The notes under the pieces are model-generated. The model was not told where the DNA came from and did not search any database. It saw only the letters and a program-made list of their open reading frames with translations. A stretch of DNA of 64,000 nucleotides from Astragalus membranaceus. Its lineage: Eukaryota; Streptophyta; Magnoliopsida; Fabales; Fabaceae. This document shows positions 45,056 through 58,400 of this stretch, piece after piece. A program made the translations under genes and the position numbers. The first letter of the stretch is position 1. Every line of letters begins with the position of its first letter. The stretch is taken from the NCBI GenBank assembly GCA_039519185.1, contig CM076846.1, positions 112,428,566-112,492,565 on the forward strand. The letters are read 5' to 3'.

Positions 45056-47100
45056 TTGAACTACCCTATAGTGAAACAGCCTAATCTGACGAGTCTAAGG
45101 GAATGTGCGAATTGGTTGCCACCCATCGAGCGCAGGTCTTTTGATAGAACTTATGGGAAGATTATTATGTTTCTACAGTTGGAAGTGCAAACAAATGCCA
45201 TTGCCGCTTTGAGCCAATTCTATGACTCTTCATTAAGATGCTTCACCTTCAAAATTTTCCAGATGGCACCTACCCTGGAGGAATATACACAGATCCTTGG
45301 TTTTCCTCAACAAGACATTAGGCCCTACCAGTATCAGGGGCACTACTACACAGATGAAAAACTTGCCTCAATGCTACAAATCAGTAAAGAAAATTTGAAG
45401 CTCCAAAAGAAAAATCGAAATCACATTGTAGGGTTCCCACAAGAATATCTGGAAAGTCAAATGACGTCCTTCGTCGATACTAGAAATTGTGGTTCTTTTA
45501 AGCAAGTGTTGCCTTTGACCATCTTTGGCATTGTTCTATTTCCACGCCTTGAAAGATATGTGGACACAACAGCTATTGGTGCCTTCCTATCCTTCAAAGA
45601 TGAAGAAAACCCATCCAACCCAATTCCAGCCATTCTTGCAGACACTTACTGTACTTTCACTCATTATAGTGAGCTAAAGGGAAAGAAGATATCTTGCTGT
45701 CTACACACCTTGTATGTTTGGCTTCTCACCCATGCTTTTGTTAACAAAGTTAAAGTAGAAGGCCCAGTTGAAGATGCTAGAGGGTGTGATGTGAAGACGA
45801 TGAACACTAGTGAATGGTTGCAAGTGCTAAGGGGCCTCCATGAATACAAGGTTCATTGGCACCCATCATGGTGGAAAGATAAGCCTGCAGTAGTTTTTCA
45901 ATGTGGAAACTTTCAAATGTCCCACTCATGGGGATAAGAGGATGCATAAATTACAACCCTTCTCTAACTCTAAGACAGCTAGGGTACCCCATGCGGAATC
46001 CGCCCACCGAAGACATGTTAATCCCTTTTTACCTCCATGAGGGAAGCCCAAAAGATGTTGACATGCTCCGAAAGATTTCTCAAGCATGGGATATGGTTGT
46101 CCGCAAAGGACAAGAGCTTACTAAGAGGGGCGGCGATAAGGAACCCACCTTTCGTCAGTGGCTCCCAAAAAGGATCCAAGACACCCGATTGCCTTACCGA
46201 AGCGCACTACGGGTTGAGGAAGAAGTACTTGAACCTACCATTCCCAATGTCGAAGAGTTAGATAAGCTCAAAATGGCATTGTCAAAAGCTGAAGAAGAAA
46301 AGAAGGGTTTACAGGCAGAATTAGAGAAAATGCTCCTAAAAAACTAGAAATTGGAGGAGGAAAACGTAACTAAGTCATTGGCCATTGAAGATAGCCGCAA
46401 GCAGCTTAAGATTGAAGAAAAGAACAAACAAGAGGTTCAAAAGTACCTGAGAGGGGCAAAGGAAGAACTAAAACGATGCAACTTGAAAATGAACCAAACC
46501 GTTGATGATGCACACAAGTGGAAGGAGTTATGGGAAGAATCAATTATTGCTGAAAAAACCACACAGAGCCAGCTAGTGAAATGAAGAAAAGAGTCCCGAA
46601 TATTGATAGCCGAATTTGAAGAGCAAGTGAAAAGTATCAGGCGGGATAAAGAGACAATTGAAGAGATACTCCGAGAATACCAACAAGCTTTGAGAAGGGA
46701 GCATGAAAGATCTGATGAGCTGAAGAACCATATCAGATATCAAGAGGAAGTTTACCACCAGTTGAAGACTGAAAGCATCTATTGGGAGAGCCGCTTTGTA
46801 GAGTTGGTCAGCAGGATAGAAACCCATGAAGTATTCATAGAGTTGAAGAATGAAAGCTTATACTGGTAAGACAAATTCTCAAAGTTGGCATGGCTGGCCA
46901 ATCAAGCTATCATGGGTATCCCAGAACTTCCAAAGAAGGCTGATGTGGCAATGCAGCCGTTTAACACCCCAATCCAAGTTTGCGAGTTTGTGGAATTTTG
47001 CAAGATCCTGATTGCAGAACTTAGGGAGAAGGCTGGTAGCACTACTAGTAGAAAAAGAGAGAGGAGCGGAAAAATGAAGCCATATGTACTTGAGCGAAAT
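45056..47100 (+). pseudogene. Ogre ORF1 (DUF7745-like), plus copy, broken
   Basis: The product resembles the ORF1 protein that precedes gag in legume Ogre elements. It has an N-terminal globular part (SLRECANWLPPIERRSFDRT, then APTLEEYTQILGFPQ and FVDTRNCGSFKQVLPL), followed by a long Glu/Lys-rich coiled coil (KLKMALSKAEEEKKGLQAEL) and a C-terminal part. Compared with the inverted copy it has one lost base near 45917 and stops at about 46345 (TAG), 46582 (TGA) and 46867 (TAA). The original start codon (inverted copy 51969) is followed here by a stop. The molecular role of ORF1 is unknown. Confidence 0.82.
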
Positions 47101-47405
47101 CTAAAAAGAGCATTGTACTTTTCCTTTCGAAGTTTTTATTTAAAAAAAAAGATGTTGTACTTTCCCCCATCAATGAAGTTTGTTTGTTTCACCTGTTGAT
47201 CCTCTTTTCTTGAAAATATTTGAAACGTTAATGACAAATCAGGATGCGCTAACGATTCTCGGCCTAAAACAATAAGACTCATACACACATGCATCACTCA
47301 TCTTTTCATCCATTCATATACTCATATCATGTATCCCATAAACAGAGAGTGAAAGACAAGCTGGTGCGTCAACATCGCTATTGGACTCGTTCTCAGGCAA
47401 GAAAC

Positions 47406-48591
47406 ATGGAAGCAAATAAGGACAATCCGCCTCAGGATAACCCAGATCAAGGCAATCCACATCAGGATGACTTAGGTCAGGGTAATCAGAACCTAGGCGA
47501 TTAAGAGCTTAGGGCAGAAATAGATGGGATGAAAAAACAGATGGCTGAAATCTTAAAGGTTTTGCAAGCTTTGAGGAACGAAATGGTGGATGAAGATGTC
47601 TCTGCTGGGAACACTGAAAACCAAGTTGCCAACCCTCCTCTTCCCAATGGACCCGGGATCCCACATCCAGTGTACCCTACTGGGGCTAATGGCCAGGGTT
47701 ACCAATGGCCTCCTTACGGACTTCTGCAAGGTTAGACACCTCTGACGGCCGATGCCAATTCAGAAGATGGTCCCTCAGGAGTCGTGGGCTAAAACCCAAG
47801 CCCTGTCGTCGCGCCACAAAGATTCTCACTCGGCTACACTCCACTGCTGATAGTCGATGCTCAAGCTCAGGGGTCCAATCTCAGGAACCTTACTCATCCA
47901 CATATCCCAAATGTGAACCCAGCCATAGTTCCGATGATTCATTCTTACTATGGTATGAGTGGGCTCCCTCACAACTACTTTATGGAGAACCCTCAAGCCA
48001 AGCACAAACTACAAATGCTTGAGGAACGGTGCGAGCAGTTGAAGGATCCAATGTTGGTGCGAGAGATGCTTATGACTTGTGCCTCGTCCCTAACGTGGTC
48101 ATCCCTCCTAAATTTAAGGTGTCGGACTTCGACAAATACAGAGGGACAACCTGCCCCGTGAGCCACTTAACCATGTATTGCAGAAGGATGGCTGCGTTTG
48201 CTCATGACGACAAATTTCTCATTCACTACTTCCAGGACAGTCTATCTGGGGCAGCTTCAAGCTGGTATATGCAATTAGAGCGTGCCCATATCAGGTGCTG
48301 GAAGGACTTAGTTGATGCATTTTTTAGGCAATACAAATACAACATTGACATGGCTCCCGATAGGACACAACTGCAGAGCATAACAAAAAGAGATAATGAG
48401 TCCTTCAAGGAATATGCCCAACGCTGGAGAGGGTTGACTGCGCAGGTAGTACCATCTTTGTTAGAAAAGGAGATGGTATCCATGTTCATGGATACTCTTC
48501 AATCGCCTTTCTACGACAGGTTGATCGGGAGCGTGTCTTCGAGCTTCTCAGATATGATTGTCATCAAAGAAAGATTAGAAAATGGATGGAG
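47406..48591 (+). pseudogene. Ogre gag, broken
   Basis: The N-terminal part (MEANKDNPPQDNP, then EIDGMKKQMAEILKVLQALR) contains stops near 47502, 47733 and 47790, and a frame change near 48035. The following frame is the retrotransposon gag core: FDKYRGTTCPVSHLTMYCRR, then DSLSGAASSWYMQLERAHI, NESFKEYAQRWRGLTAQV and IVIKERLENG. The match ends there at about 48591 and unrelated sequence follows, so the zinc knuckle and all of pol are missing. Gag proteins form the cytoplasmic particle in which the RNA is copied. Confidence 0.8.
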
Positions 48592-49065
48592 CTTCTACGA
48601 CATTGTTGCTCCATTTTAAGTTTGGATGGTTCATCCACCAAGGATTATAGATATTTGAATAGAGATTATTATTCTTGTTCTACCACACATATATAGGTTA
48701 CTGAGATAGGGTTGGCTGGGCATTCTTCATAAAGATGACCTCCTCCACAATATGCACAACTAGTTGTTCCTGGATCAATTATTTGTATGAGATAGGTAGT
48801 ACACAAATTTTGAACTTAGAAGGTGATTCCTAAGATGTTGGAATTTAATTGAGTAAACACTTAGTGCTTATTGCAGTCTGGTTCTGAAAGTTAACAATGC
48901 CTTAGTTAACTGCAGTAAAAAAAATGATCTAAGCAATGGTAGTAAGAGTAGTTAAGCAATTGTACCAGAGTTCAAAGTAGGATTAGAATCAAGTGAAACT
49001 TAGAAGGGAGTTCGTGTGAAGTAGAATTATCTTGAGGACGGAAATTTTAAAAATGAGGGGAGAAT
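48592..49065 (+). other. Mixed retroelement scraps, including an antisense Athila gag knuckle
   Basis: On the minus strand near 48776-48715, CAYCGGGHLYEECPANP is encoded, a CCHC zinc knuckle as in Athila gag. On the plus strand, 49035-49065 reads gaggacggaaattttaaaaa then gaggggaga, the pre-LTR purine tract of Tekay-like elements. The rest has no recognised feature. Confidence 0.55.
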
Positions 49066-49751
49066 GGTAACACCCCAATTTCTCGATCCTATTATTTTCA
49101 ATGGTTTTACGTGTATATGTGTCATAGTAATTATTTTGATATTTTAGTGTACATTCAGGTTGTAAATTAATATATGATATATTACTAGTTATTTTTCTAA
49201 TTTCTTCTAACTATTTGTTAATCTTTAATTATTTAGTTATAAATAATCATCTCAATAAATTATCAATGTTTCAAAGTTGCTAACTTCAGTTTAAAAGTGT
49301 TAAAAATTAATTTTGTTGTTTAAAAATGATTTAAATGAGTTTTGGGCTTTTACTAGGTAGCACCTCAGTCTCTCTTTCACGCACTTTTGTGCAGTTGGTC
49401 GGATTTTTCCAACTTCTAAAAATTTAAGCCCACCGATTAAAAAGAAAACCTAATTCCCTCCTTACTATCGTGCTTCCTTGTAATCCGTGTAAACACCAGC
49501 CCCAAAACTTATAACTTTTGCGCTCTTTTATCCTTCCCTGATGGAAGCACTAAGGAATCTGCCGCCCCATTTATCTGAGCATGCCGTATCTTTTCCATGA
49601 ATCAATGGACAATCAAGGAATCTGCTTTCTTCTCATTGAATCTTCATTTGATCAACCCATTTTTCCATTACATATCTTATCTTTTCAATTGGCAATTCAA
49701 GATTTAAGTTATGTTACTTTTGGGTTTTGAATATATCGATAGTTCCATATG
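49066..49751 (+). repeat. Truncated Tekay-like LTR
   Basis: It starts tggtaacaccccaatttctc right after the purine tract and is AT-rich. It has no matching partner in the window and is cut near the hAT MITE. Confidence 0.5.
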
Positions 49752-49759
49752 GTAGGCGG

Positions 49760-49978
49760 CGGTGGCGGACCCAGGACCTCGGAGTCAGGGGTGTCAAATT
49801 TTTTAAGGCCGGTGTCAAATGGGTGCAAAACTTGGTCTACTAGTACAATTTCAAATTTTCAGGGGTGTCAAAATTAAAATTTCAGGAAATTTATGCTATT
49901 TATATAGGGTGTTTAGTGCAAAAAAAAATTCCAGGGGGTTCAACTGAACCCCCTGGTTACATGCCAGGTCCGCCACTG
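49760..49978. mobile_element. hAT-type MITE
   Basis: 219 bp starting cggtggcggacc and ending ggtccgccactg. It is flanked by the perfect 8-bp direct repeat gtaggcgg (49752-49759 and 49979-49986), the length used by hAT transposons. No coding sequence is present. Confidence 0.85.
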
Positions 49979-50002
49979 GTAGGCGGTCGATCAAATGCCT
50001 CC

Positions 50003-52041
50003 TTACATGAATTTGGAAACTTGGACCGGGGTGTTGAACGGGTGCATTGCCGCGTCAGCCTCTTTTAGACGCTTTGGGATACCCATGATAGCTTGATCGG
50101 CCAGCCATGCCAACTTTGAGAATCTGTCTCTCCAATATAAGCTTTCATTCTTCAACTCTATGAAGACTTCATGGTTTTCTATCCTGTTGACCAATTCTAC
50201 AATGCGGCTCTCCCAGTGGATGCTTTCAATCTTCAGCTGGTGGTAAACCTCCTCTTGATATCTGATATGGTCTTTCAGCTCATCAGATCTCTCATGCTCC
50301 CTTCTCAAGGCTTGTTGGTATTCTCGGAGTATTTCTTCAATTGTCTCTTTATCCCGCCGGATACTTTTCACCTGATCTTCAAACTCAGCTATCAATATCC
50401 GAGACTCTCTCTTTGATTTCACCAACAAGCCTTGTGCGGTTTTTTCTGCAATCATTGACTCCTCCCATAACTCTTTCCATTTATGCGCATCATCAATGGC
50501 TTGGTTCATCTTCAGGTTGCATCGCTTTAGTTCTTCCTTTTCCCCCCTCAGGTATCTTTGGACCTCTTGTTTGTTCTTTTCTTCAATCTTAAGTTGCTTG
50601 CGGCTATCCTCAATGGCCGACGACTTAGTTGTATTTTCCTCCTCCAATTTCTGGTTTCTTAGAAGCACTTTCTTTAATTCTGCCTGTAAGCCCTTCTTTT
50701 CTTCTTCAGCTTTTGACAAGGCCATTTTGAGCTTATCTAACTCTTCGACAGTGGGAGGGGTAGGTTCAAGTACTTCTTCCTCAACCCGTAGTGCGCTTCG
50801 GTAACGCAATCGGGTGTCTTGGAGCCTTTTGTGAAGCCATTGACGAAAGGTGGGTTCCTTATCGCCGCTCCTCTTGCTAAGCTTTTGTTCTTTGCGGACA
50901 ACCTTATCCCACGCTTGAGAAATCCTCCGGAGCATGTCAACCTCTTTTGGGCCTCCCTCATAAAGGTAGAAAGGGATCAACATGTCTTCGGTGGGCGGAC
51001 TTCGCATGGGGTACCCCAACTGTCTTAGAGTTAGAGAGGGGTTGTAATTTATGCATCCTCTTGTTCCCATGAGTGGGACATTTTGGAAGCTTCCACAATG
51101 AAAAACCACTTCAGGCCTATCTTTCCACCATGATGGGTTCCATCGAACCTTGTATTCATGAAGGCCTCTTAGCACTTGCAACCATTCACTAGTGTTCATT
51201 GACTCCACATCACACCCTCTAGCGTCTTCAATTGGGCCTTCTACCTTAACTTTGTTGACGAAGGCATGGGTGAGAAGCCAAACATACAAGGCTTGTAGGC
51301 AGCAGGATATCCTCTTTCCCTTTATCTCACTATAATGAGTGAAGGTACAGTAAGTGTCTGCAAGAATGGCTGGAATTGGGTTGGTTGGGTTTTCTTCATC
51401 TTTGAAGGATAGGAACACACCAATAGCGGTTGCGTCCACATATCTTTCAAGGCGTGGGAATAGCACAATCCCAAAGATGGTCAAAGCTAACACTTGTTTG
51501 AAAGGACCCCAATTTCTAGCATCGGCGAAGGACTTCATTTGACTTTCCAAGTACTCTTGCGGGAACCCTACAATGCAATTTCGGTTTTTCTTTTGGAGCA
51601 ACTTTCCTTACTGATTTGTAGCATTGAGGCAAGTTTCTCATCTGTGTAGTAATGCCCCTGGTACTGGTAGGGCCTAATGTCTCGTTGAGGAAAACCAAGG
51701 ATCTGCGTATATTCTTCCAGGGTAGGTGCCATCTGGAAATTTTTGAAAGTGAAGCATCTCAAGGAAGAGTCGTAGAATTGGCTCAGGGCAACAATGGAAT
51801 TTGTTTGCACTTCCAACCGTAATAACATAATAATCTTCCCATAAGTTCTATCGAAAGACCTGCGCTCGATGGGCGGCAACCAACCCGCACATTCTCTTAA
51901 GCTAGTCAGATTGGGCTGTTTCACTGTAGGGTAGTTCAGGGTTTGAACTGCTTCACCGTTTGATCCCATGCTGCCTTGCTTATGACACAATTTTTTGAGC
52001 CTCTTACAATTCTCGGCAAACCTAAATGAGATGAATAACAT
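50003..52041 (-). pseudogene. Ogre ORF1 (DUF7745-like), inverted copy, one frameshift
   Basis: Reading leftwards from a likely start at 51969 (MGSNGEAVQTLNYP), the frame runs to about 51605. There a 4-base loss relative to the plus copy shifts it, and the rest is open to 50003. It contains LDKLKMALSKAEEEKKGLQ and a long coiled coil (about 250 residues). Sequence stops matching at about 49990, at the point reached by the plus copy's FNTPIQVCEF, so the C-terminus is cut off. This is the better preserved of the two ORF1 copies here. Confidence 0.82.
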
Positions 52042-52382
52042 GCATGTGAGGATTTTTTTTTTACATTTTGTGAAATAATGATGCTATATGATGGATGAAA
52101 GAATGATGTCACGCATGTTAAAAAAAATAAGGAAAAATTTGGTGATTCATCTTTGAGAAAGTATAAACTATGTGTCACATCCTATATATTTAAAAGGAAA
52201 AAAAAGAATAATAGTAATAATAAAACGGTTTTAGATGATTTGATTTTTTTTGGGAAAAGGAAAAAAAAAAATTTAAAAAAAATCTGTAATGATGCAGCGG
52301 GTAGGTGAAATGCCCTTGTGTCCTAAACAGGTTATGTCTTATATATAGGTCACGGTCTAGGGTCACTTACGTGATCAAGCTC

Positions 52383-52625
52383 TCAGGTGGCTCTATTCAC
52401 TTCCTCACAAAGGTTTCCAGAGCTAAAGTCTCCTTCACGATATGATCCACAACGATAGCGAGCTACCTGGTGTGGGATACCATGAAAGAGCATACTCTGG
52501 TTGAGACTTTCATGAGAGTCAGACAGATAAAATCCAGACTGACTGTCACTAATAATCTCCACTCGTCCTAGGTTAATTTTCAGACCCGGGTATAAGGCCC
52601 CACTCAACAGTGTGTGAATAAACAT
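52383..52625 (-). other. Open frame in the inverted Ogre leader
   Basis: It encodes GRVEIISDSQSGFYLSDSHE and YRCGSYREGD, the counterpart of the plus-strand frame at 44331-44633. It lies between PBS and ORF1. It may be an upstream ORF or may simply be open by chance. Confidence 0.35.
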
Positions 52626-52850
52626 GTGTAGGTGACGTGTGTGGCACGGGCATAATACCTAGACCACACAAGCTGCAAAAGAAATACAGATAATAGTACA
52701 AAAGTCTTCTACCCTAAGGTTCAATAAGGCCATGAATAAATAAACAAATAAAAAAAATAGACTGGCAAATATGAACGCTAAGGTAAAAAGTATTAAATTA
52801 ACAATAATCTACACATTTAATTAAATTAGGCTTGACCCTCTTAAAAATAT

Positions 52851-52867
52851 CCCCAGTGAAGTCGCCA
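52851..52867 (-). other. Ogre primer binding site (inverted copy)
   Basis: TGGCGACTTCACTGGGG on the minus strand, two bases after the LTR end. This is the unmutated form of the site at 44168. Confidence 0.8.
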
Positions 52868-52869
52868 GC

Positions 52870-55800
52870 GGTAGCGACCGAAAAATCCGAAGGAGGGGAT
52901 TCTTCGTCATTTTTGCAATGAAGCCGCCATCAATATTTATTAAATAGGAAAACATTGAAAAAACCTTTGTTTCTGGGTTCGGGGGTCGATTATGCGCGGG
53001 GAAGGTATTAGCATCCCACAGCATCCTTTCAAGAGAAAGGTTACCATTTAATTTAATGTGTAGAGAGAAAGTTAATTTAAAGAAAATACTTTAATTTACC
53101 TTTTTATTATTTGCAAAATTGAACAGGAAAACTTAATAAAAAATTTATTTTTTTGCGCTTGACAGGAGTGGGCCCCTGCTCCTACGTATCTCCAAGTGCG
53201 ATGGAGAAATCAAAGCTACGTAGTTCTTGGTTAGAAAAAGTTTGTGTGTTTGGTCTTCTTTTTTAATTTATTTTGAAATTGGGAGAGGTATTCGTGACGA
53301 CCAAACAAGTAAAACTCAGAGTGGTCGTCACTCGTAGCTCGTTTGAAAACTAAAGTTGTTATAAATGGTCAAACAAGCTAAGCCCAGAGTGGCCATGGGT
53401 GACAAACCATTTTTATGTTTGGGAAAACATTTATTTGCTATTTGGGAAAAAAATGGTGTGTGCATTAGAAACAGACGGTTGTATGAGTAAAAAAAAGGGG
53501 TGCACTTAACAGCAGACCAGCCCACTACAAGGCTGGCTAACCCACGAACTTGTGGGCTTTCCTGGGGGCTGCAGTGATTGAAATGAGGGGTGTAGGTTGT
53601 AAACGTAAAAAAGGACCTCACTATAAAAGGCTAATTAAAAACCGAAAACCCTAATCACCAACCCTAATTTCTCTTCTCTCTCGCTGCGCTCACTCTTCTT
53701 TCCTCTAACCCTGATCTTCTTTTTCTCCTCCCCGGCGCCGTTTGCCTCCCTCTCCTTCAACCGATCCTCACTTTCCCCTCCCCTCACAGCCTCTCTCTCA
53801 CCGACCCAAACCTTCGCCGCCCACCCCTTTCCTTTCTCACCAAACCGCGACACTCTCTCCTCCTCCCTAACCTTCGTTCGCTCCTTTTTCTCACCGATCG
53901 GTGCTTTTCTCCGAAAAAATGCCGTGTTCTCCCCTCTCTAACCGCCGCTTTAAGCCACGGGGTGTTGGTTCGGCGGTGTATGGTGAAGCGTTGGTTCGGC
54001 GGTGGTGGTACGGTTCCGTCGTGTTAGGTGGTTGTTGCGATGGGAGATTGAGGTCCGATGGTTCGTGGGGGTGGTTGAAGGTCGGAGGTTTGGTGGTGAT
54101 GTAACACCCCTTTTTCTACTCATCAATTTATTTGCGTAAAAAAAGTCAGAGTTTCCAAATTTAAATACACCACAAGGGATGTCACACTTACTTCGTTAAA
54201 CGTCACGCGCCAAATTACTCGCTTTTCGAAAACAGTCTTAGAATACTTACAAAACGTCATTGCAAATTAAAAATATAACCCCACAGCGGGAAATCCAACA
54301 AATTTAGTCATAATAGGCATTACAACCAGGCAAGGCTTACACTACTAAAATCCAACAACAACAACAATCATAAGTAACTTAAACCACGTCATTCCCCCCC
54401 TAAGGTTACATAATCAGAGCAGACGACCCGACTCAGCTAGTGAAGATACTTAAGCCTTCACTCGAGATCACCTGCACGTTACCGCATAGGGGTAACATTC
54501 AAACAGAAGGGGTGAGTTCATCTATCAATATAATAAAGCTTATGATAAGCACTATGCTAGAGTTATGACACTATATCAACCACACCACGACACATCAAGT
54601 CAGTCATCAATATTAATCACCACAACAAATCATCGCAATGCCAGCTATATAAACCACATCACAAACATCAATTCAATCACTACAAAAGCTCATCACAATG
54701 TCATGTAGGCATATGAAATGCAACCCACTCGCGGGCATATGCATGAGGTACCTTTTCACAAACGTCGCTTAGCCTTTATGGCCTCATCGTCACTTAGCCT
54801 CTTGGGCCTCAAACGTCACTGGGTTTATGCACATGGGATGCATGAGACACTATGACATGCACCACGCACAAACACACACAAACACGGTAAACTATGTGAC
54901 CCGTCACTTACCAGTTTGCCTACTAAGAGGCACAGCACCTGTCAATTCATGATCACACATAACAACGTCACTTAGCCCTTTAGGCCTCATCGTCACTTAT
55001 TTTAATTCGTAATTACACATAACAACGTCGCTTAGCCTTTTGGGCCTCATCGTCGCTTAGCCTGTTGGGCCTCGTCGTCGCTTATATTCATCGTCGCTTA
55101 TTATTCATCGTCGCTATTAGCCGTTATGGCATCATCATCATTTAGAATCATCATCATCAATATACATCCATCGTCAATCACAAGCATAGCCACTAAGGGC
55201 ATTACCGTCAAAATCATCAACTTATCAAGGTACTAGCCACTGAGGGCATCATCGTCAATCAAGCATTAGCCACTAAGGGCACTATCATCTATAAACTAGC
55301 CACTACGGGCATCATCGTCAATAAACTAGCCACCAGGGGCATCATCGTCATTTACACATCATTATCATTAAAGTTGGCCACTAAGGCAGAAACGTTCTTT
55401 AGAACATCATCATTGACACCAAAAAGGTTTTAGACACCGAAAACAGTTTTGCAACGCAACAACAACTACCATCGGGGCAGCCACTTGGGCGCCCAGAACC
55501 ATCAGAAAATAATAAGTTTTCGCTTTTAAAAGTTGGGTCACACAGATAGACAACGAAATGGGCTCCACAACACTTTTTGAAACGTTTAAAACGGACACCC
55601 GAGTCAAAAGTTATAGCGAAAACAGTTTTTATTAAAAATCGGGAACGTCCTGAAAATGGCGCCCTTGGCGCCCAGGAGCACAAAACGCAAAACTGGCGCC
55701 CAGCAACAGGGCGCCTTCGACAGGCAACATTACGACAGCAACCTTTCAACAGGCAACAATTTCGACCACAACATTTCGACAGGCAACAAATTTCGACAAC

Positions 55801-58386
55801 AACACTTCAACAGGCAACAATTTCGACCACAACATTTCGACAGGCAACAAATTTCGACAACAACACTTCAACAGGCAACAATTTCGACAGCAACATCTCA
55901 ACGGGCAACAATTTCGACAGCAACATTTCGATACAAGGCAACAAATTTCGACAACAACATTTCAACAGGCAACAATTTCGACAGCAACATCATAAACACA
56001 AAAGTGGCGCCCTATGCGCCTATGACACCAACAACAACGAATTCGTGCAACACAAATTCCTCAAAGCACATACAACATATTAAACACCAAATTCCATCAT
56101 CAAGGCTCAATTCAACAATACGAACATCAAATTATCATAATCATCCCCAATCATCATAAATCACAATATCATCAACAATTACTCAAACACTCGGCACGCA
56201 CAACATGATTTTATTAACAACAAGTCTTCACATGCCTAGGGTTCATCAATAATCACTAAGAATACATAAAAAGGCATACATAGAGCCTAGCCCCTACATA
56301 ATCCCCATCATAAAACCCTATTATAGAGAAGATAAGACCCACCCTTACCTTAGGTTATGACGAACACGATCTCCTTATACGTAAGCTCCAAGAATCGCCG
56401 CAACCCGATCCCCCTCTCCTCTTGCCTCACGCCCCTTTCTCTCTCTTCCTCCAAGTCGCGCCTCCTCTTCTCTTTTTCTCCATGGGCGCCGCGCCCCTAC
56501 TCCTTCTCCTCTCCTCTCCACGCTAAATTTTCTTTCTTTTTCTCCAAGAGTTCGCAAATGCCTAGCCAACCCTAATGCCTCAACTATGCGCCTACCACAT
56601 GGGCCCATGGATCACGGGCCTTCTTCCACCACTTAAGCCCAAATGCTACACACCACTCCTTAATTTAATTATTTCCAACCCAACTAGGCTCACATATAAT
56701 AACACCTTTCTAATTATTTTATTTTCTTCAGGACATAATTAAATCAATTAATAAATAATTAAATCAACTAAATCATTAAATCAAGTAAATAATTAAATGA
56801 ATTATTTGGGCTGTTACAGGTGACGCGTCGTGGTGGCCGTTTGGTTGTTGACGGTGGCGGTTAATGGTGGTTCGGTGGATGGCGCTGGCTACGGTGGTGT
56901 GGGTGGTGCTAGGCCGTGGGGTGTGGTGCGAGGATGGTGGAGGACAGTGGTGGCTGGTTTGGTTGGTAGTAGGGTACGGTGGTGTGGTAGTCGTGAGGGA
57001 GGAGAGGGTTGGCTACGGCGTTTTGGTGGTGGGTGACGCGAGGAGAGGAGAGAGAAACAGAGGGGCTTAGGGCGGTTGGTGTACGACGGTATACTGTGGT
57101 GACTGAGCTTGGCCTAGGAGGGGCGGTGCACGGAGGCTACGGTGGTGGCCATCGCAAGCGGTGGCCGGAGGTAAGATCTCTCCCTTCTCTCTTTTTTTTG
57201 TTTCGGTTCTGTCTTGGAAATTTCCCCTCTCCCTTTTTCTTTAAAACGAACACAGCCTATACCCTTCCCCTTTTACAAAAGAATTAACAGGGCATAACCA
57301 TAATTTTTTCCCTCCCCCTATCTTCCCTACTTTTGAATTCTCTTTCTGATACAGTTTCACCATTTTGCATTTTATCAGTTAGAGTATTGGTTGATAATTT
57401 CTGCCTTGTATTTTGTTAGTCATTTTAAACAAAGAGGAAGAAAAACTAACGCATACATTCCTAAGCATAATAGTCATGTAAACATATTGGTAGTTGCTGA
57501 ATAACAGAAAGACAGGAAGGAAGAGCTGAAGAAAAAAGGAATTTACCTAGTTCCAAGCTTTTACTCTGGGCTACTCTTTATTTGCTCAAGTGGAAAGGAA
57601 TCTGATTCTGAGTATCTTTTGAACTAGCATCAACTTGATATCAATGTTGTGTTTTTATCTGTATCTGTGTGTGTTCTTTTTTTTAACTGATTTCAGTTCA
57701 TTGGTATTTATAGGCTGGGGATTCTGGTGTAGGTGTGGTGTTGGAGCAGGGAATCAAAACCCAGGAGACCAGGCTGCTGTTGTTGCAGCAGAGACACAGT
57801 GGAGCAGCAAGGGATGGCAGCAGGGGGTGGAACAAGGTTGCTGCCACTGCAGCAATGTTTTTGCTGAAAAAGGAAGCCAAACAAAAGGGACAAGAAGAAA
57901 GAAGCTTGGGCTTCTAGCTCCAGGGAGAGAGCAAGTCGCATGCTGTCTCCATTTGATCTTGTTTAATTATTATTTTTTTGTACTCTTTTTTTGCTTTTAA
58001 TTAATTTTTGTACCAATTGTATTTAATTTTTTTTTTGTCTTCATGTATATCAAAGTTGACTTTGGTTGTACCTTTTATTTTGTAAAAAAAAAACTGTTTA
58101 TAATAATAAAAACATTAATTCAGAAATTGATTTCTTATTAGATTTTTTTATATAACACTAATAACAAACAGATTAAACTAAATAATGATAGTCATAATAT
58201 CAATAAGCAATGAAAACCGGGGTAAACATTCGCAATGACGAGATGCGGATCGCTTTCGCATAATAAAAAAATGAAACGTGGCACAGCGAGAACGACAACG
58301 CGTGCACAATTAAAAGCGACTCGCACATGCTAGGTACGAATTGAAACCATTTGCATTAATCTAACGGACAAAATTAGGGTATGACA
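52870..58386 (-). repeat. Ogre LTR shared between pol (right) and ORF1 (left)
   Basis: On the minus strand it starts TGTCATACCCTAATTTTGTC at 58386 after a purine tract and ends ...TTTTTCGGTCGCTAC at 52870 before the PBS. Without the solo LTR at 54100-56818 it is about 2.8 kb. It serves both as 3' LTR to the pol at 59869-64000 and as 5' LTR to the ORF1 at 50003-52041. No target duplication separates them. Confidence 0.8.
54100..56818. mobile_element. Solo LTR of the TGTAACACCCC non-autonomous family
   Basis: 2719 bp from TGTAACACCCC to GGCTGTTACA, flanked by the perfect 5-bp repeat ggtga (54095-54099 and 56819-56823). It shares with the LTRs at 23293 and 28128 the cgtcacttagcc/aacgtcgcttagcc zone, the 'cactcgcgggcatatgcatgaggtacc' region, a tggcgccc stretch and the catgggcgccgcgccc motif (56481-56496). 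No internal region or second LTR is present, so it arose by LTR-LTR recombination. It carries its own array (caacaggcaacaatttcga, about 55740-55990). Confidence 0.9.
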
Positions 58387-58400
58387 GCTGCCCCTCTTTA
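58387..58400 (-). other. Ogre polypurine tract
   Basis: TAAAGAGGGGCAGC on the minus strand, directly before the LTR start at 58386. Confidence 0.8.

Larger units (their letters stand above)
40908..48591 (+). mobile_element. Ogre-type Ty3/gypsy retrotransposon, 5' portion (LTR, ORF1, gag)
   Basis: The LTR begins tgtcataccctaattttgtc and ends ...gatcgctaca. It is followed by a PBS, a leader, an ORF1 upstream of gag (the defining Ogre feature) and a gag region. Sequence stops matching Ogre at about 48591, before any pol. ORF1 and gag are both broken. A related LTR and ORF1 lie in inverted orientation at 58386-50003. Confidence 0.85.

Noticed and set aside
48029..48619. Intact Ogre gag
   Set aside because: The frame covers only the gag core, has a different frame upstream with stops, and its last residues come from unrelated sequence.
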